64,000 nt of DNA from Desulfuromonas acetexigens (lineage in GTDB: Bacteria > Desulfobacterota > Desulfuromonadia > Desulfuromonadales > Trichloromonadaceae), in the NCBI RefSeq assembly GCF_900111775.1, contig NZ_FOJJ01000012.1, positions 186,001 through 250,000 on the forward strand. The letters are read 5' to 3'. Below, piece after piece: positions 45,543-56,657 of the stretch. Each line of letters starts with the position of its first letter. Position 1 is the first letter of the stretch. A model generated the notes under the pieces. The model was not told the origin of the DNA. It ran no database searches and saw nothing but the letters and a program-made list of their open reading frames with translations. The position numbers were made by a program, and so were the translations under genes.

Positions 45543-45571
45543 TTGACAACGTCACGGCTTTTGATTAGAGT
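45543..45571 (+). promoter_or_regulatory. Promoter of the second SAM-riboswitch transcript
   Basis: TTGACA (45543-45548), 17-bp spacer, TAGAGT (45566-45571). It begins six bases after the metC-like stop. Confidence 0.6.
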
Positions 45572-45596
45572 TTCCCCCTACAAGCGCATAGCACAC

Positions 45597-45732
45597 GTCT
45601 TTATCGAGAGTGGTGGAGGGAGAAGGCCCTGCGAAGCCACAGCAACCGGTTCGCCGCAGCAAAAGCTAAGGCGGATGTCAGGTGCTAAATCCTTCCCGCC
45701 GGAGTCTTTGCGAGGGCGGGAAAGATGGGGAC
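45597..45732 (+). promoter_or_regulatory. SAM-I (S-box) riboswitch upstream of metX
   Basis: P1 is GTCTTTATC (45597-45605) with GATGGGGAC (45724-45732). The core AGAGTGGTGGAGGGAGAAGG CCCTGCGAAGCCACAGCAACCGG and GTCAGGTGCTAAATCCTTCC CG is almost identical to the first riboswitch; only the peripheral hairpins differ. Confidence 0.95.
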
Positions 45733-45764
45733 GGAGCCTACGAGGTGCGATGACCCGCATTCGA

Positions 45765-45800
45765 AGGCCCCTACCCGTCGCCGGGCAGGGGCTTTTTTTG
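45765..45800 (+). terminator. Riboswitch-controlled terminator 2
   Basis: GCCCCTACCCG pairs with CGGGCAGGGGC (with A.C mismatch), then seven T (45793-45799). Confidence 0.88.
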
Positions 45801-45804
45801 TTTC

Positions 45805-45827
45805 GTAGGGGCGGATGGCATCCGCCC
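45805..45827. repeat. GTAGGGGC palindrome (REP-like) between riboswitch and metX
   Basis: GTAGGGGCGGATGGCATCCG CCC, directly after the riboswitch terminator and 14 bases before the metX start, within its leader. Confidence 0.8.
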
Positions 45828-45840
45828 AGGGTGGGTAGAT

Positions 45841-46953
45841 TTGAGCGGTTCCGTGGGCATTGTGACAACCCAGTTCGCCGAGTTCGACGTCGAACTGCGC
45901 CTGGAGAGCGGCCGTCTGCTCGGTCCCCTGACCCTCGCCTACGAGACCTACGGCGAGCTCAACGCCGACCGTTCCAACGTCATTCTGGTCGCTCACGCCT
46001 GGACCGGCGACGCTCATGCCGCCGGGAAGAACACTCCCGACGACCGCAAGCCGGGGTGGTGGGACGACATGATCGGTCCCGGCAAGGTTCTAGACACCGA
46101 CCGCTATTTTGTCCTCTGTTCCAACGTTATCGGTTCCTGTAAGGGCTCGACCGGCCCGACCAGCACCAACCCCCGCACCGGCAAGCCTTACAACCTGACC
46201 TTTCCCGTGCTCATGGTGCGCGACATGGTTCGCGCCCAGAAGCTGCTCCTCGACCGGCTCGGCATCGACTCGCTGCTGACCGTCATCGGCGGCAGCATGG
46301 GGGCGATGCAGGCCCTGGAATGGAGCATTCTTTATCCGGAGATGGTTCGCTCGATCATCCCCATCGCCGGTACCGGCCGCACCTCGCCCATGGCCATCGC
46401 CTTGAACGCCCTGGCGCGGCAGGCGATCTTCAACGATCCCCTGTGGAAGAAGGGAAACTACAAGCCCGAGCATCCCCCCGCTGACGGCCTCGCCTTGGGC
46501 CGGGCGGTGGGGCACATCTCTTTTCTTTCCGATGTCTCCATGCAGCTTAAGTTCGGCCGGCGTTTTTCCGCGCGGCACGGACAGTTCGATTTTTTCGGCC
46601 AGTTCGAGATCGAGCGCTATCTTGACTACAACGGCGCCAGCTTTGTCGACCGGTTCGACACCAACGCCTTCCTTTACCTGGCCAAGGCCCTCGACCTGTA
46701 CGACGTCGCCTGGAACTTCGAGAGCCTGGAAGAGGCCCTCGACCAGCTGCGTTGTCCCTCCCTGTGGTTCGCCTTCACCTCCGACTGGCTCTACACCCCT
46801 TCCCAGACCGAGGAGGTGGTAACGGTGCTGCGAAAACTCGGCAAGCCGGTCGCCTATCACCTCATCGAATCCGATTACGGCCACGATTCCTTCCTCGTCG
46901 AGCCGGAAAAATTCACCCCCAAGGTTGTCGAGTTCCTGCAACGCCTCGACTGA
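45841..46953 (+). CDS. metX: Homoserine O-acetyltransferase MetX
   Basis: 370 residues, alpha/beta-hydrolase fold. The nucleophile elbow is [14 protein letters not shown] (Ser); [11 protein letters not shown] has the catalytic His, and [13 protein letters not shown] contains the Asp. It acetylates homoserine for methionine synthesis. The start is uncertain: TTG 45841 is the longest, and GTG 45853 or 45862 are alternatives. None has an ideal ribosome-binding site, perhaps because a REP lies in the leader. It is under the second SAM riboswitch. Confidence 0.94.
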   Translation: MSGSVGIVTTQFAEFDVELRLESGRLLGPLTLAYETYGELNADRSNVILVAHAWTGDAHAAGKNTPDDRKPGWWDDMIGPGKVLDTDRYFVLCSNVIGSCKGSTGPTSTNPRTGKPYNLTFPVLMVRDMVRAQKLLLDRLGIDSLLTVIGGSMGAMQALEWSILYPEMVRSIIPIAGTGRTSPMAIALNALARQAIFNDPLWKKGNYKPEHPPADGLALGRAVGHISFLSDVSMQLKFGRRFSARHGQFDFFGQFEIERYLDYNGASFVDRFDTNAFLYLAKALDLYDVAWNFESLEEALDQLRCPSLWFAFTSDWLYTPSQTEEVVTVLRKLGKPVAYHLIESDYGHDSFLVEPEKFTPKVVEFLQRLD

Positions 46954-46961
46954 GTTCCGTT

Positions 46962-47023
46962 GCGCGATTTTTCGTCGCCGGAACGGGCACTTCCCGTGCC
47001 CCCGAAGGCGGGAAAAATCGCGC
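46962..47023. repeat. Long nested inverted repeat after metX
   Basis: GCGCGATTTTTCGTCGCC (46962-46979) pairs with GGCGGGAAAAATCGCGC (47007-47023). A second perfect stem, GGGCAC-TTCCC-GTGCCC, lies inside. It may act as a terminator for metX, but no U-run follows. Confidence 0.6.
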
Positions 47024-47102
47024 GCGCGGCTTGCGCCGGAAAAATATCGCGATAGCATGGAGTCTTGCGGCGCTGGCTGGGATTTTACGGGGAGGTGACG
47101 GG

Positions 47103-47552
47103 ATGCTTCAGGCTCAGGCTCTGGTCGATTACGAACGCTTTGGTTGCGCCAAGGTGGCGCTCTTTGTCGATACCACCGAGGCGCGGCGCACCGCCGAACT
47201 GCTCGCCGCCCACGGTCCGGCGATCCGCCAGGTGGCCGAGCTCTTCAACGCGCGGATTCTTCTGGTTGACCGGGACAACCTCCGGCCCGAGACGATCATC
47301 GACCAGGGCATCGCCGATGCCTGGCTGCTGCTGGTGGCCGAGGGGCGCAACCGGGCCATGACCACCAAGAAGAATCCCCAGCGCATCAATCTCGACAGCG
47401 GCGGCGACTGGGAGCGCCACGCCTTTCTCGAACTTTTGCGCCAGATCAAGGAATCGACCCGCATTCAGGAAGAAGTCACCGGCTACTATCGGCGCTACGA
47501 ACCGAGGCGGGAAGCGGCTCTTCCCCTGGCTCCCGTCCTCGGCCCCAACTGA
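47103..47552 (+). CDS. Conserved-looking hypothetical protein (149 aa)
   Basis: 149 residues from ATG 47103, preceded by GGGGAGG. No signal peptide or membrane segment. The first 50 residues (ALVDYERFGCAKVALFVDTTEARRTAELLAAHG) and the alternating beta/alpha look suggest a small globular domain. The C-terminus is charged and likely helical (EESTRIQ, GYYRRYEPRRE). I do not recognise a family. It lies between metX and the convergent sucB. Confidence 0.6.
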   Translation: MLQAQALVDYERFGCAKVALFVDTTEARRTAELLAAHGPAIRQVAELFNARILLVDRDNLRPETIIDQGIADAWLLLVAEGRNRAMTTKKNPQRINLDSGGDWERHAFLELLRQIKESTRIQEEVTGYYRRYEPRREAALPLAPVLGPN

Positions 47553-47568
47553 ACATCCTCCCCTCCCT

Positions 47569-47596
47569 GTAGGGGCAATTCACCGATTGCCCCTAC
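47569..47596. repeat. GTAGGGGC palindrome (REP-like) overlapping the sucB stop
   Basis: GTAGGGGCAATTCACCGATT GCCCCTAC: a nearly perfect hairpin with GTAG at both ends. On the minus strand its GTAG gives sucB its TAG stop. Confidence 0.85.
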
Positions 47597-48708
47597 AGTT
47601 CCAGCAGCATCTCCTCCGGTTCCTCCACCAGCGTCTTGATCCGCAGCAGAAATTCCACCGCCTGGCGGCCGTCGATCAAGCGATGGTCGTAGCTCAGGGC
47701 CAGATTCATCATCGGCCGGATGACCACCTGGCCGGCCCGCGCCACCGGTCGTTCCTGGATGGCGTGCAGGCCGAGAATCGCACTCTGTGGCGGATTGAGC
47801 AGCGGGGTACTGAGGAGCGAGCCGTAGACCCCGCCGTTGCTGATGGAAAAGGTGCCGCCTTCGAGTTCCGCCAGTTCAATGCGGCTGACCTTGGCGCGGG
47901 CGGCGAAGTCGTCAAGGGTTTTCTGCAGATCGGCGAAATCCCGGCAGGGCACTTCGCGGATGACCGGCACCAACAGCCCCTTTTCGGCGGCCACGGCGAT
48001 ACCGATATCATAAAAGTGCTGATAGACGATGTCGCCGCCGTCGATGCGGGCGTTGACTTCGGGGAACTCCTGGAGGGCTTCGGCGCAGGCCTTGATGAAG
48101 AAGGGGAGCAGGCCGAGCTTGACCCCGTGCCGTCGCTGGAAGTTTTCCCCGTGTTTGCGCCGAAGTTCCATGATCCGGCCGAGGTCCGCTTCGCTGAAAG
48201 TGGTGGCCATCGCCGTTTGCTGGCGCGCGGCGAGCAGACGTTCGGCGATGGTGCGGCGGATCGGGCTCATCGGGCGACGGGTAACGCGCCCTACCGGTTC
48301 TTCTGCCGCCGGTTGCGGCGGAGGTGGCGGCGCCGGTTTGTCCATTTTGACGGGGGGCGGAGGAGCGGGTTTGTTTTTCGCGACCGGCGCCGGCGTCCCA
48401 TCTTCTTTCGGAAAAGCCTTCACCTTGGGTGGAGTTTCCTTGGGTTTTTCCGGCGGGGGCGTCGCCTCGGCGGGGGCGCCGCTTTCCTCCAAGCGGGCGA
48501 TGACCGCGCCGACCTTGACCGTCTGCCCCTCCTCGGCTTCGATCTTCAGCACACCGGCGACTTCGGCATGAATTTCCAGGGTGATCTTGTCCGTTTCCAG
48601 TTCACAGAGCAGTTCGTCCTTGGCGACCTGGTCGCCGCTCTGCTTGTGCCATTGGGCGATGGTCGCTTCGACGATCGATTCGCCGATGGCGGGAATTTTT
48701 ATTTCCAT
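47593..48708 (-). CDS. sucB: 2-oxoglutarate dehydrogenase E2, dihydrolipoamide succinyltransferase (no visible E3-binding domain)
   Basis: 371 residues. The lipoyl domain is residues 1-75 with the lipoylated Lys41 in [11 protein letters not shown] Pro/Ala/Lys-rich linker (residues ~80-150, including [14 protein letters not shown]) follows. The catalytic domain then begins directly at [16 protein letters not shown] and ends in [19 protein letters not shown] (active-site His and Asp). I cannot find the usual peripheral-subunit-binding domain (VKGTGKGGRITKEDV-type). Second gene of sucA-sucB. Confidence 0.93.
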   Translation of the reverse strand: MEIKIPAIGESIVEATIAQWHKQSGDQVAKDELLCELETDKITLEIHAEVAGVLKIEAEEGQTVKVGAVIARLEESGAPAEATPPPEKPKETPPKVKAFPKEDGTPAPVAKNKPAPPPPVKMDKPAPPPPPQPAAEEPVGRVTRRPMSPIRRTIAERLLAARQQTAMATTFSEADLGRIMELRRKHGENFQRRHGVKLGLLPFFIKACAEALQEFPEVNARIDGGDIVYQHFYDIGIAVAAEKGLLVPVIREVPCRDFADLQKTLDDFAARAKVSRIELAELEGGTFSISNGGVYGSLLSTPLLNPPQSAILGLHAIQERPVARAGQVVIRPMMNLALSYDHRLIDGRQAVEFLLRIKTLVEEPEEMLLEL

Positions 48709-48733
48709 GGGGTCTCTCCCGAAATGAGGGGTG

Positions 48734-51460
<2,727 letters not shown>

Positions 51461-51498
51461 CAGTATAGCAAGGGCGGGGAGGGGCGCAAGGTGGGGGG

Positions 51499-52380
51499 TC
51501 AGGTGGTGGCGGTGGGGAAGGCGGCGTTGAACTGGCGCTCGGCATGATAGGATGAGCGCACCAGCGGGCCGGCGGCGACCTCGGCGAAACCGAGGTCCAG
51601 GGCCCTTTCCCGCAGGACGGCGAACTCTTCCGGCGGCAGGTAGCGCCGAACCGGGTGATGGCGGCGGCTGGGGGCCAGGTACTGGCCGAGGGACAGCAGG
51701 GAGCAGCCGGCGGCGCGCAGGTCGGCCATGACCGCTGTCAGTTCCTCGACGGTTTCGCCGAGTCCCGCCATGAGTCCCGATTTCAGCGGCAGTCCGGGGG
51801 CGAGTCGCCGGGCCTCGGCGAGCAGTCGCAGTGAACGGCGGTAGTCGGCGCCTCGGCGGATATCGGCGTAAAGGCGCGGGACCGTTTCGAGGTTGTGGCC
51901 GAGCAGGTCGGGGACGGCGGCGATCACCCTGGCGAGGGCGTCGCTGTCGCCAGCGAAATCGGGAATCAGCAGTTCGATCCGGCAGCCCGGCGCCTGGCGA
52001 CGGACTTCATGGATCAGCATCACGAACTGTTCGGCGCCGCCATCGGCCAGATCGTCCCGGGTGACAGAGGTGACGACGGCGTGTTTCAAGCCCAGTTCGG
52101 CGATGGCGGCGGCGACCTTGGCCGCTTCTTCGGGGTCGGGGGGGAGGGGCTCTCCCCGGCCAACATTGCAAAAGGTGCAGCCCCGGGTGCAGCGGTTGCC
52201 GAGGATCATGAAACTGGCGGTCCCCTGGCTCCAGCACTCCCCCTGATTGGGGCAGGCGGCCCCCCGGCAGACGGTATTCAAGCCGCCCTCCCGGTGGTAG
52301 CGGTCGATACGAGCGTAGTTGGGACCGCCGGGGATGCGGACCTTAAGCCAATCGGGTTTGCGGGTTGGGGGAGCAGGCAT
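51499..52380 (-). CDS. lipA: Lipoyl synthase LipA
   Basis: 293 residues, radical SAM. The auxiliary cluster is CRGAACPNQGECW, and the SAM cluster CTRGCTFCNVGRG (C-x3-C-x2-C). The C-terminal RSSYHAE contains the Ser ligand. It inserts sulfur into octanoyl groups on lipoyl domains such as SucB's. It lies just upstream of sucA, a logical pairing. lipB is not present. Confidence 0.95.
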   Translation of the reverse strand: MPAPPTRKPDWLKVRIPGGPNYARIDRYHREGGLNTVCRGAACPNQGECWSQGTASFMILGNRCTRGCTFCNVGRGEPLPPDPEEAAKVAAAIAELGLKHAVVTSVTRDDLADGGAEQFVMLIHEVRRQAPGCRIELLIPDFAGDSDALARVIAAVPDLLGHNLETVPRLYADIRRGADYRRSLRLLAEARRLAPGLPLKSGLMAGLGETVEELTAVMADLRAAGCSLLSLGQYLAPSRRHHPVRRYLPPEEFAVLRERALDLGFAEVAAGPLVRSSYHAERQFNAAFPTATT

Positions 52381-52485
52381 GGAGATGGGGAACCTGGCGG
52401 GAAAGAGGGGCGGACGTTCAGGCGGCGCCCGGCGGAGGGTTCCTGCCGGGCGCCGCCCTTTTTCGTTCTGGCGACCGCTTTGGGG

Positions 52486-52677
52486 TCAGCTTTTCCAGTG
52501 GATGCAAGCCACCGGGCAAGCATCCATCGTTTCCTGGATGGCTTCTTCCGAGGCGCCCCGGGGATCGTAAACCTCGGCGAGGCCCGCGTCGTTCATGCGA
52601 AAGACATCGGGCAGGGTGTCCGCGCAGAGGTTGCAGCTGATGCAGGCATCTTGATCCACATAGGCGATTCTGGCCAT
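52486..52677 (-). CDS. Small [4Fe-4S] ferredoxin
   Basis: 63 residues from ATG 52677, behind AAGGAGG. CISCNLC (C-x2-C-x2-C) and CPVACIHW supply ligands for one cluster. It resembles the D. africanus/D. gigas type ferredoxin. The downstream half has no second full cluster motif. It pairs with the rubredoxin gene 13 bases upstream; both are small electron carriers. Confidence 0.9.
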   Translation of the reverse strand: MARIAYVDQDACISCNLCADTLPDVFRMNDAGLAEVYDPRGASEEAIQETMDACPVACIHWKS

Positions 52678-52690
52678 GTCGACCTCCTTT

Positions 52691-52849
52691 TTAAGCGGGC
52701 TCGAAGTCTTCTTTGCCGGCGCCGCACTGGGGACAGACCCAGTCCTCGGGCAGTTCGGCAAAGGGGGTGCCGGGGGGGACGCCGTTGCCGGGATCTCCTT
52801 CGGCGGGGTCATAGATGTAACCACAGATGACGCAGCGGTATGATGCCAT
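52691..52849 (-). CDS. Rubredoxin
   Basis: 52 residues from ATG 52849. [17 protein letters not shown] and [15 protein letters not shown] give the two CxxCG knuckles that hold one Fe. The spacing, [15 protein letters not shown] and the length are all standard. A small cytoplasmic electron carrier typical of anaerobes, often in peroxide or superoxide reduction. It is close to the ferredoxin and elbB genes. Confidence 0.96.
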   Translation of the reverse strand: MASYRCVICGYIYDPAEGDPGNGVPPGTPFAELPEDWVCPQCGAGKEDFEPA

Positions 52850-52877
52850 ATTGATTTCTCCTCCGGATTAAGGTGGG

Positions 52878-53540
52878 TCAGATCATCTTGACCAGGGCTT
52901 TGACGGCTTTCTCGATCCCTTCGGCCGCTTCGCTGATGTGACCGGCGAGCATGTAGGCCGGGGTGGAGACGAGTTTGTTCTCCTTGTCAATAACGATGTC
53001 GGTGACCGGGCAGTTGACATGCTCGGCGCCCATGGCGGTGAGGGCCTGAGCGGTCCCTTCGTCATTGCCGATGGTCAGCTTGTGGGCGACCTTGTCGGTG
53101 CCGAGCACCCGGGCCAGCACCGCCGGGGCGATGCAGATCGCGCCCAGGGGTTTGCGCTCGGTCATGATCTCGCGGATGAGACGGGTGACTTCGGGATGGA
53201 CCTCGCACTCGGCTCCTTTGACGGCGAAGTCGCTGAGGTTTTTGGCGGCGCCGAAGCCGCCGGGGAGAATCAGGGCGTCAATCTCCGCCGCCTTGACGTC
53301 TTTGAGATCGCGAATCTTGCCCCGGGCGAGGCGGGCCGCTTCGACCAGGACGTTACGTTTTTCGCCGGCGGCGACATCCCCGGTGAGATGGTTGACGACA
53401 TGCATCTGTTCCATGTTTGGAGCCATGCAGACCGCTTCGGCCCCGGACCGGTCGATGGCCAGCAGGGTAATGACCGTCTCGTAAATTTCGCTGCCGTCGA
53501 AGACCCCGCAGCCGGAAAGCATAACGCCTATTTTCGCCAT
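52878..53540 (-). CDS. elbB: ElbB family isoprenoid biosynthesis glyoxalase-like protein
   Basis: 220 residues from ATG 53540 (MAKIGVMLSGCGVFDGSEI). It has the DJ-1/PfpI fold: LILPGGFGAAKNLSDFA and ICIAPAVLARVLG (the nucleophile region, with Cys), then CPVTDIVIDKENKLVSTPAYML. It matches ElbB/GatZ-like glyoxalases. Upstream in-frame residues to 53702 lack a ribosome-binding site and are excluded. The in vivo substrate is uncertain. Confidence 0.9.
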   Translation of the reverse strand: MAKIGVMLSGCGVFDGSEIYETVITLLAIDRSGAEAVCMAPNMEQMHVVNHLTGDVAAGEKRNVLVEAARLARGKIRDLKDVKAAEIDALILPGGFGAAKNLSDFAVKGAECEVHPEVTRLIREIMTERKPLGAICIAPAVLARVLGTDKVAHKLTIGNDEGTAQALTAMGAEHVNCPVTDIVIDKENKLVSTPAYMLAGHISEAAEGIEKAVKALVKMI

Positions 53541-53761
53541 GATCTGTAACCTCCTTGTAACGAAATCAATGGGTCGCGGCCCGTTGCCGCCGCTGCGCGG
53601 TCGGCGACGAAGCCTTCTTGGGAGATGTGGATGGAGGACCGGGTGGCTTGTTGCCCACGCCGTCACGGATTGGGGAGGGAAGACATACATTCCGCCCGCC
53701 ACGATCCGCCGTCCAACTCAAAGGGTAGAGGAAGAGCGGGGATTGTCAAGCCGTGGGGGGA

Positions 53762-54358
53762 CTAGCCGCCCTTGGAATAGATGACCGCCACCGCCCGGGT
53801 CGGGGAGTCGGCGGTGGCGACATAGCCGTGGGGTTCGGTGGAATCGTAGTAGACCGAGTCGCCGGGGGCCAGGGTCATGACCCGGTCGCCATAATGGAAC
53901 TCGAGGGCGCCGTCCAGCACGAAAAGGAATTCCTCCCCTTCATGGCAGACCTGCAAGCCGTCGACCTCTTGCCGGGGTTCGAATTCGACCAGGAAGGGCT
54001 CCATGTTGCGATGCTTCTTGCCGAAAGCCAGGGAGTGGTAGGCGTAGGGAGGCGGGGCTTCGTCCTCGCCGGGGCGGCGGTACATGCGGCGGCTTTCACC
54101 GGAGCGGGTAAGGATGCACTTTTCGTTATGTCCTTCTTCCTGGAAGAAGAAGTGCAGTCCGACCTTGAAGGCCTTGGAGATACGTAACAGGGTGCCTAGC
54201 GGGGGGATGACCTGTTCATTTTCGATCTGCGACAGCAGGGGCTTGGAGAGGCCGGTGGCATCGGCCAGGTCCTGCAAGGTCATGCGCCGCTCCTGCCGCA
54301 ATCTTCGAACCTTGAAGCCGATCTGCAGTTCCTTGACCTCTTCCCGAATGTTTTCCAT
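53762..54358 (-). CDS. XRE-cupin transcriptional regulator
   Basis: 198 residues. An N-terminal helix-turn-helix (GFKVRRLRQERRMTLQDLADATGLSKPLLSQIENEQ) is followed by a C-terminal cupin barrel (FLFVLDGALEFHYGDRV, GDSVYYDSTEPHGY). This architecture usually regulates a nearby metabolic gene in response to a small ligand. A spacing of about 220 bases to elbB suggests separate transcription. The ligand is unknown. Confidence 0.88.
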   Translation of the reverse strand: MENIREEVKELQIGFKVRRLRQERRMTLQDLADATGLSKPLLSQIENEQVIPPLGTLLRISKAFKVGLHFFFQEEGHNEKCILTRSGESRRMYRRPGEDEAPPPYAYHSLAFGKKHRNMEPFLVEFEPRQEVDGLQVCHEGEEFLFVLDGALEFHYGDRVMTLAPGDSVYYDSTEPHGYVATADSPTRAVAVIYSKGG

Positions 54359-54528
54359 GGTCGCTACCCCGCTGTTTTTCTTAAGTCTCTACCCCGTGTC
54401 GGCCGGCAAGTCAAGGGCTTTGTGGGGGGACTATTCGTTCGGAGCGGGGATCTTTTCCGACCGGCGAATTAACCTTTGTGTTATCCTCGATGAAAATTGT
54501 CGCCGCCCGCGAGCGGCGAGGGGGAACG

Positions 54529-55272
54529 ATGGGCGGTTTTCATCATGGGCAAATTGCGGGGGTCTGGTTCGACCTGGACGGCACCTTGCTTGAAGTGGAA
54601 ATGCGCCGCTTCATTCCGGCCTACACCCGAGGGCTGGCCGGCGCTTTCGCCGATCTGACCGAGCCGGAGAGTTTTGCCGAACTGCTCCTGGCCGCGACTC
54701 TGGAATTGTTGCGCCGCGAGGACGGAGCGTGCAGCAATGAGACTTTTTTTCTGGAGCGGGTGACGGCGCCCCTGGGCATCGACGGGGAGGATTTCAAGGC
54801 GCGGCTGGCGGCCTACTGCGATGCGGAGCTTGCCGCCCTGGCGCCGCTGGTGCGTCCCCATCCCCTGGCCCGGGCGGCTTTGGAGCACTGCCGCCGGGCC
54901 GGACTGCGGGTGGTGCTGGCGACCAATCCGGTCTTTCCCCGGGCCGTCATCGAAGCGCGCATGGCCTGGGGCGGGTTCGCCGACTATCCCTTCGAACTGG
55001 TGACCACCTACGAAAACAGCCGTTACTGCAAGCCCCATCGCGGATATTTCACCGATATCCTCGACCATATGGGGCTGGAGCCGGCCCGCTGTCTGATGAT
55101 CGGCAACGACACCGAGCATGACCTGGCGGCCCGATCGGCCGGAGTCCCGACCTTTCTCGCGGAAACCTGGCTGATCGACCGGGGCGCGGGCGCCTTCAAC
55201 GCCGATTATCGGGGGGATCTGGCGGAGTTGTGCCGGGTGGTGGATCGCCTGAGTGGTAGCGGGGATCATTGA
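54529..55272 (+). CDS. HAD-superfamily hydrolase
   Basis: 247 residues from ATG 54529, behind GAGGGGGAACG; an earlier ATG at 54490 is possible. WFDLDGTLLEVE is motif I (nucleophilic Asp), VLATNPVFP motif II, KPHRGYFTDILDHMG motif III, and MIGNDTEHDLAA motif IV. A phosphatase-like enzyme whose substrate is not predictable. The next gene on the strand begins 95 bases later. Confidence 0.83.
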   Translation: MGGFHHGQIAGVWFDLDGTLLEVEMRRFIPAYTRGLAGAFADLTEPESFAELLLAATLELLRREDGACSNETFFLERVTAPLGIDGEDFKARLAAYCDAELAALAPLVRPHPLARAALEHCRRAGLRVVLATNPVFPRAVIEARMAWGGFADYPFELVTTYENSRYCKPHRGYFTDILDHMGLEPARCLMIGNDTEHDLAARSAGVPTFLAETWLIDRGAGAFNADYRGDLAELCRVVDRLSGSGDH

Positions 55273-55367
55273 CAGTCTCGGCTTTTTTGGCTAATCTGCT
55301 GGTGTTTCGAAGAGTTGCGTGACAGTCGACGGTATTTCAATTTTAGTTTTACGGTTGGGAGGAATTC

Positions 55368-55637
55368 ATGGCGAGGCTTGTGGACAATCCGGAGTTGGCT
55401 TTCCGCCTGGCGCGGGCGATCGTGTCGGACATCGCCCTCTACAACCAGGACAAGGTCCGCGAAGGCATCATGAAAGATAATATCTTCGAGCTGCTCGGCG
55501 AGGAGATCGAAGAGGGGCGTGAGCACTTCCGCAGCCGGATCGTTCCCGACCTGGAAAATCCCGACCATCTTTTCGACCGGGCCATCGTCGATGTCATGAT
55601 CAAGCAGGCCGGCAAGATCGAAAGCCCCATCTGGTAG
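55368..55637 (+). CDS. Small hypothetical protein (89 aa)
   Basis: 89 residues. Helical with an acidic C-terminal half: LAFRLARAIVSDIALYNQDK, IFELLGEEIEEGREHFR and DLENPDHLFDRAIVDVMIKQ. A good GGGAGGAATTC site precedes the ATG. No signal peptide. The TAG stop directly abuts the ATG of the pseudouridine synthase (TAGATG), so translation is probably coupled. I do not recognise a family. Confidence 0.7.
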   Translation: MARLVDNPELAFRLARAIVSDIALYNQDKVREGIMKDNIFELLGEEIEEGREHFRSRIVPDLENPDHLFDRAIVDVMIKQAGKIESPIW

Positions 55638-56657
55638 ATGGAGTCCACTCGCCAACTGCTCTTTCCTTTCGGGCGCTCGACCGAGCGCCTCGATCGTTTC
55701 CTGGCGGAACAGTTGCCGGAACTGTCCCGCTCCCAGTTGAAAATACTCATCGACGACGGCCGGGTTCGACTCGACGGTCAGCAGGTCAAAGCCAGCCTCC
55801 GCCTTAAGGGGGGAGAGTCGGTGACGGTCGAAATTCCGCCGCCGGAACCTACCACCGCCCGGCCCCAGGATCTTCCCCTGACGATTCTTTATGAGGATTC
55901 GCGCCTGATCGTGGTTGACAAACCGGCCGGTCTGGTGGTACATCCGGCCGCCGGCCATCGCGAGGGGACGCTGGTCAACGCTCTACTTCACCACTGCCGT
56001 GACCTGGCGGGGATCGGCGGGGAGTTGCGGCCGGGGATCGTCCACCGCCTCGACAAAGACACCTCGGGGGTGATGGTGGCGACCAAGGACGATGCCGCTC
56101 ACCAGCATCTGGCCGCCCAGTTCAAAGTCCACTCCATTACCCGCCGTTATCTGGCCCTGATCCACGGACTGCCGACCGCCGCGGCCGGAACCATCGACCT
56201 GCCCATTGGTCGGCACCCGGTGCAGCGTAAAAAGATGAGCACACAAAGCCGCGCCGGGCGACGAGCTGTCACCCACTGGCGGGTGTTGCGCCGCTATGCC
56301 GCCGACGGTCTGGCGCTGGTGGAACTGACCCTGGAAACGGGGCGCACCCACCAGATTCGCGTGCATCTTTCCGAGTCGCGCATGCCGGTGGTCGGCGATC
56401 CGGTCTACGGCGGCAGCCAGCGGGGCAAAGCCCTCGCCGATCCCGAGCTGCGCGCCATGGTCCGGGCCTTGGGGCGCCAGGCCCTGCATGCCCGCCTACT
56501 CGGTTTCATCCACCCGGAAAGCGGCGCCTACCTGGAGTTTCAAAGTCCGCTCCCCGCGGAACTCGCCGACCTCGTAGCCTATCTCGACAACAAATATCGC
56601 CTCCCCGCCGACCCGGCGCAGCAGGCGCTTTCTTCCGGAGAATCCCCCTCACCATGA
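55638..56657 (+). CDS. rluD: RluA family pseudouridine synthase (RluD-like)
   Basis: 339 residues. An S4 RNA-binding domain (RLDRFLAEQLPELSRSQLKILID) precedes the catalytic domain with VHRLDKDTSGVMVATK (catalytic Asp), YLALIHG and GRTHQIRVHLSE. RluD-type enzymes modify 23S rRNA helix 69; exact target inferred. It overlaps the following pgeF-like gene by four bases. Confidence 0.92.
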   Translation: MESTRQLLFPFGRSTERLDRFLAEQLPELSRSQLKILIDDGRVRLDGQQVKASLRLKGGESVTVEIPPPEPTTARPQDLPLTILYEDSRLIVVDKPAGLVVHPAAGHREGTLVNALLHHCRDLAGIGGELRPGIVHRLDKDTSGVMVATKDDAAHQHLAAQFKVHSITRRYLALIHGLPTAAAGTIDLPIGRHPVQRKKMSTQSRAGRRAVTHWRVLRRYAADGLALVELTLETGRTHQIRVHLSESRMPVVGDPVYGGSQRGKALADPELRAMVRALGRQALHARLLGFIHPESGAYLEFQSPLPAELADLVAYLDNKYRLPADPAQQALSSGESPSP

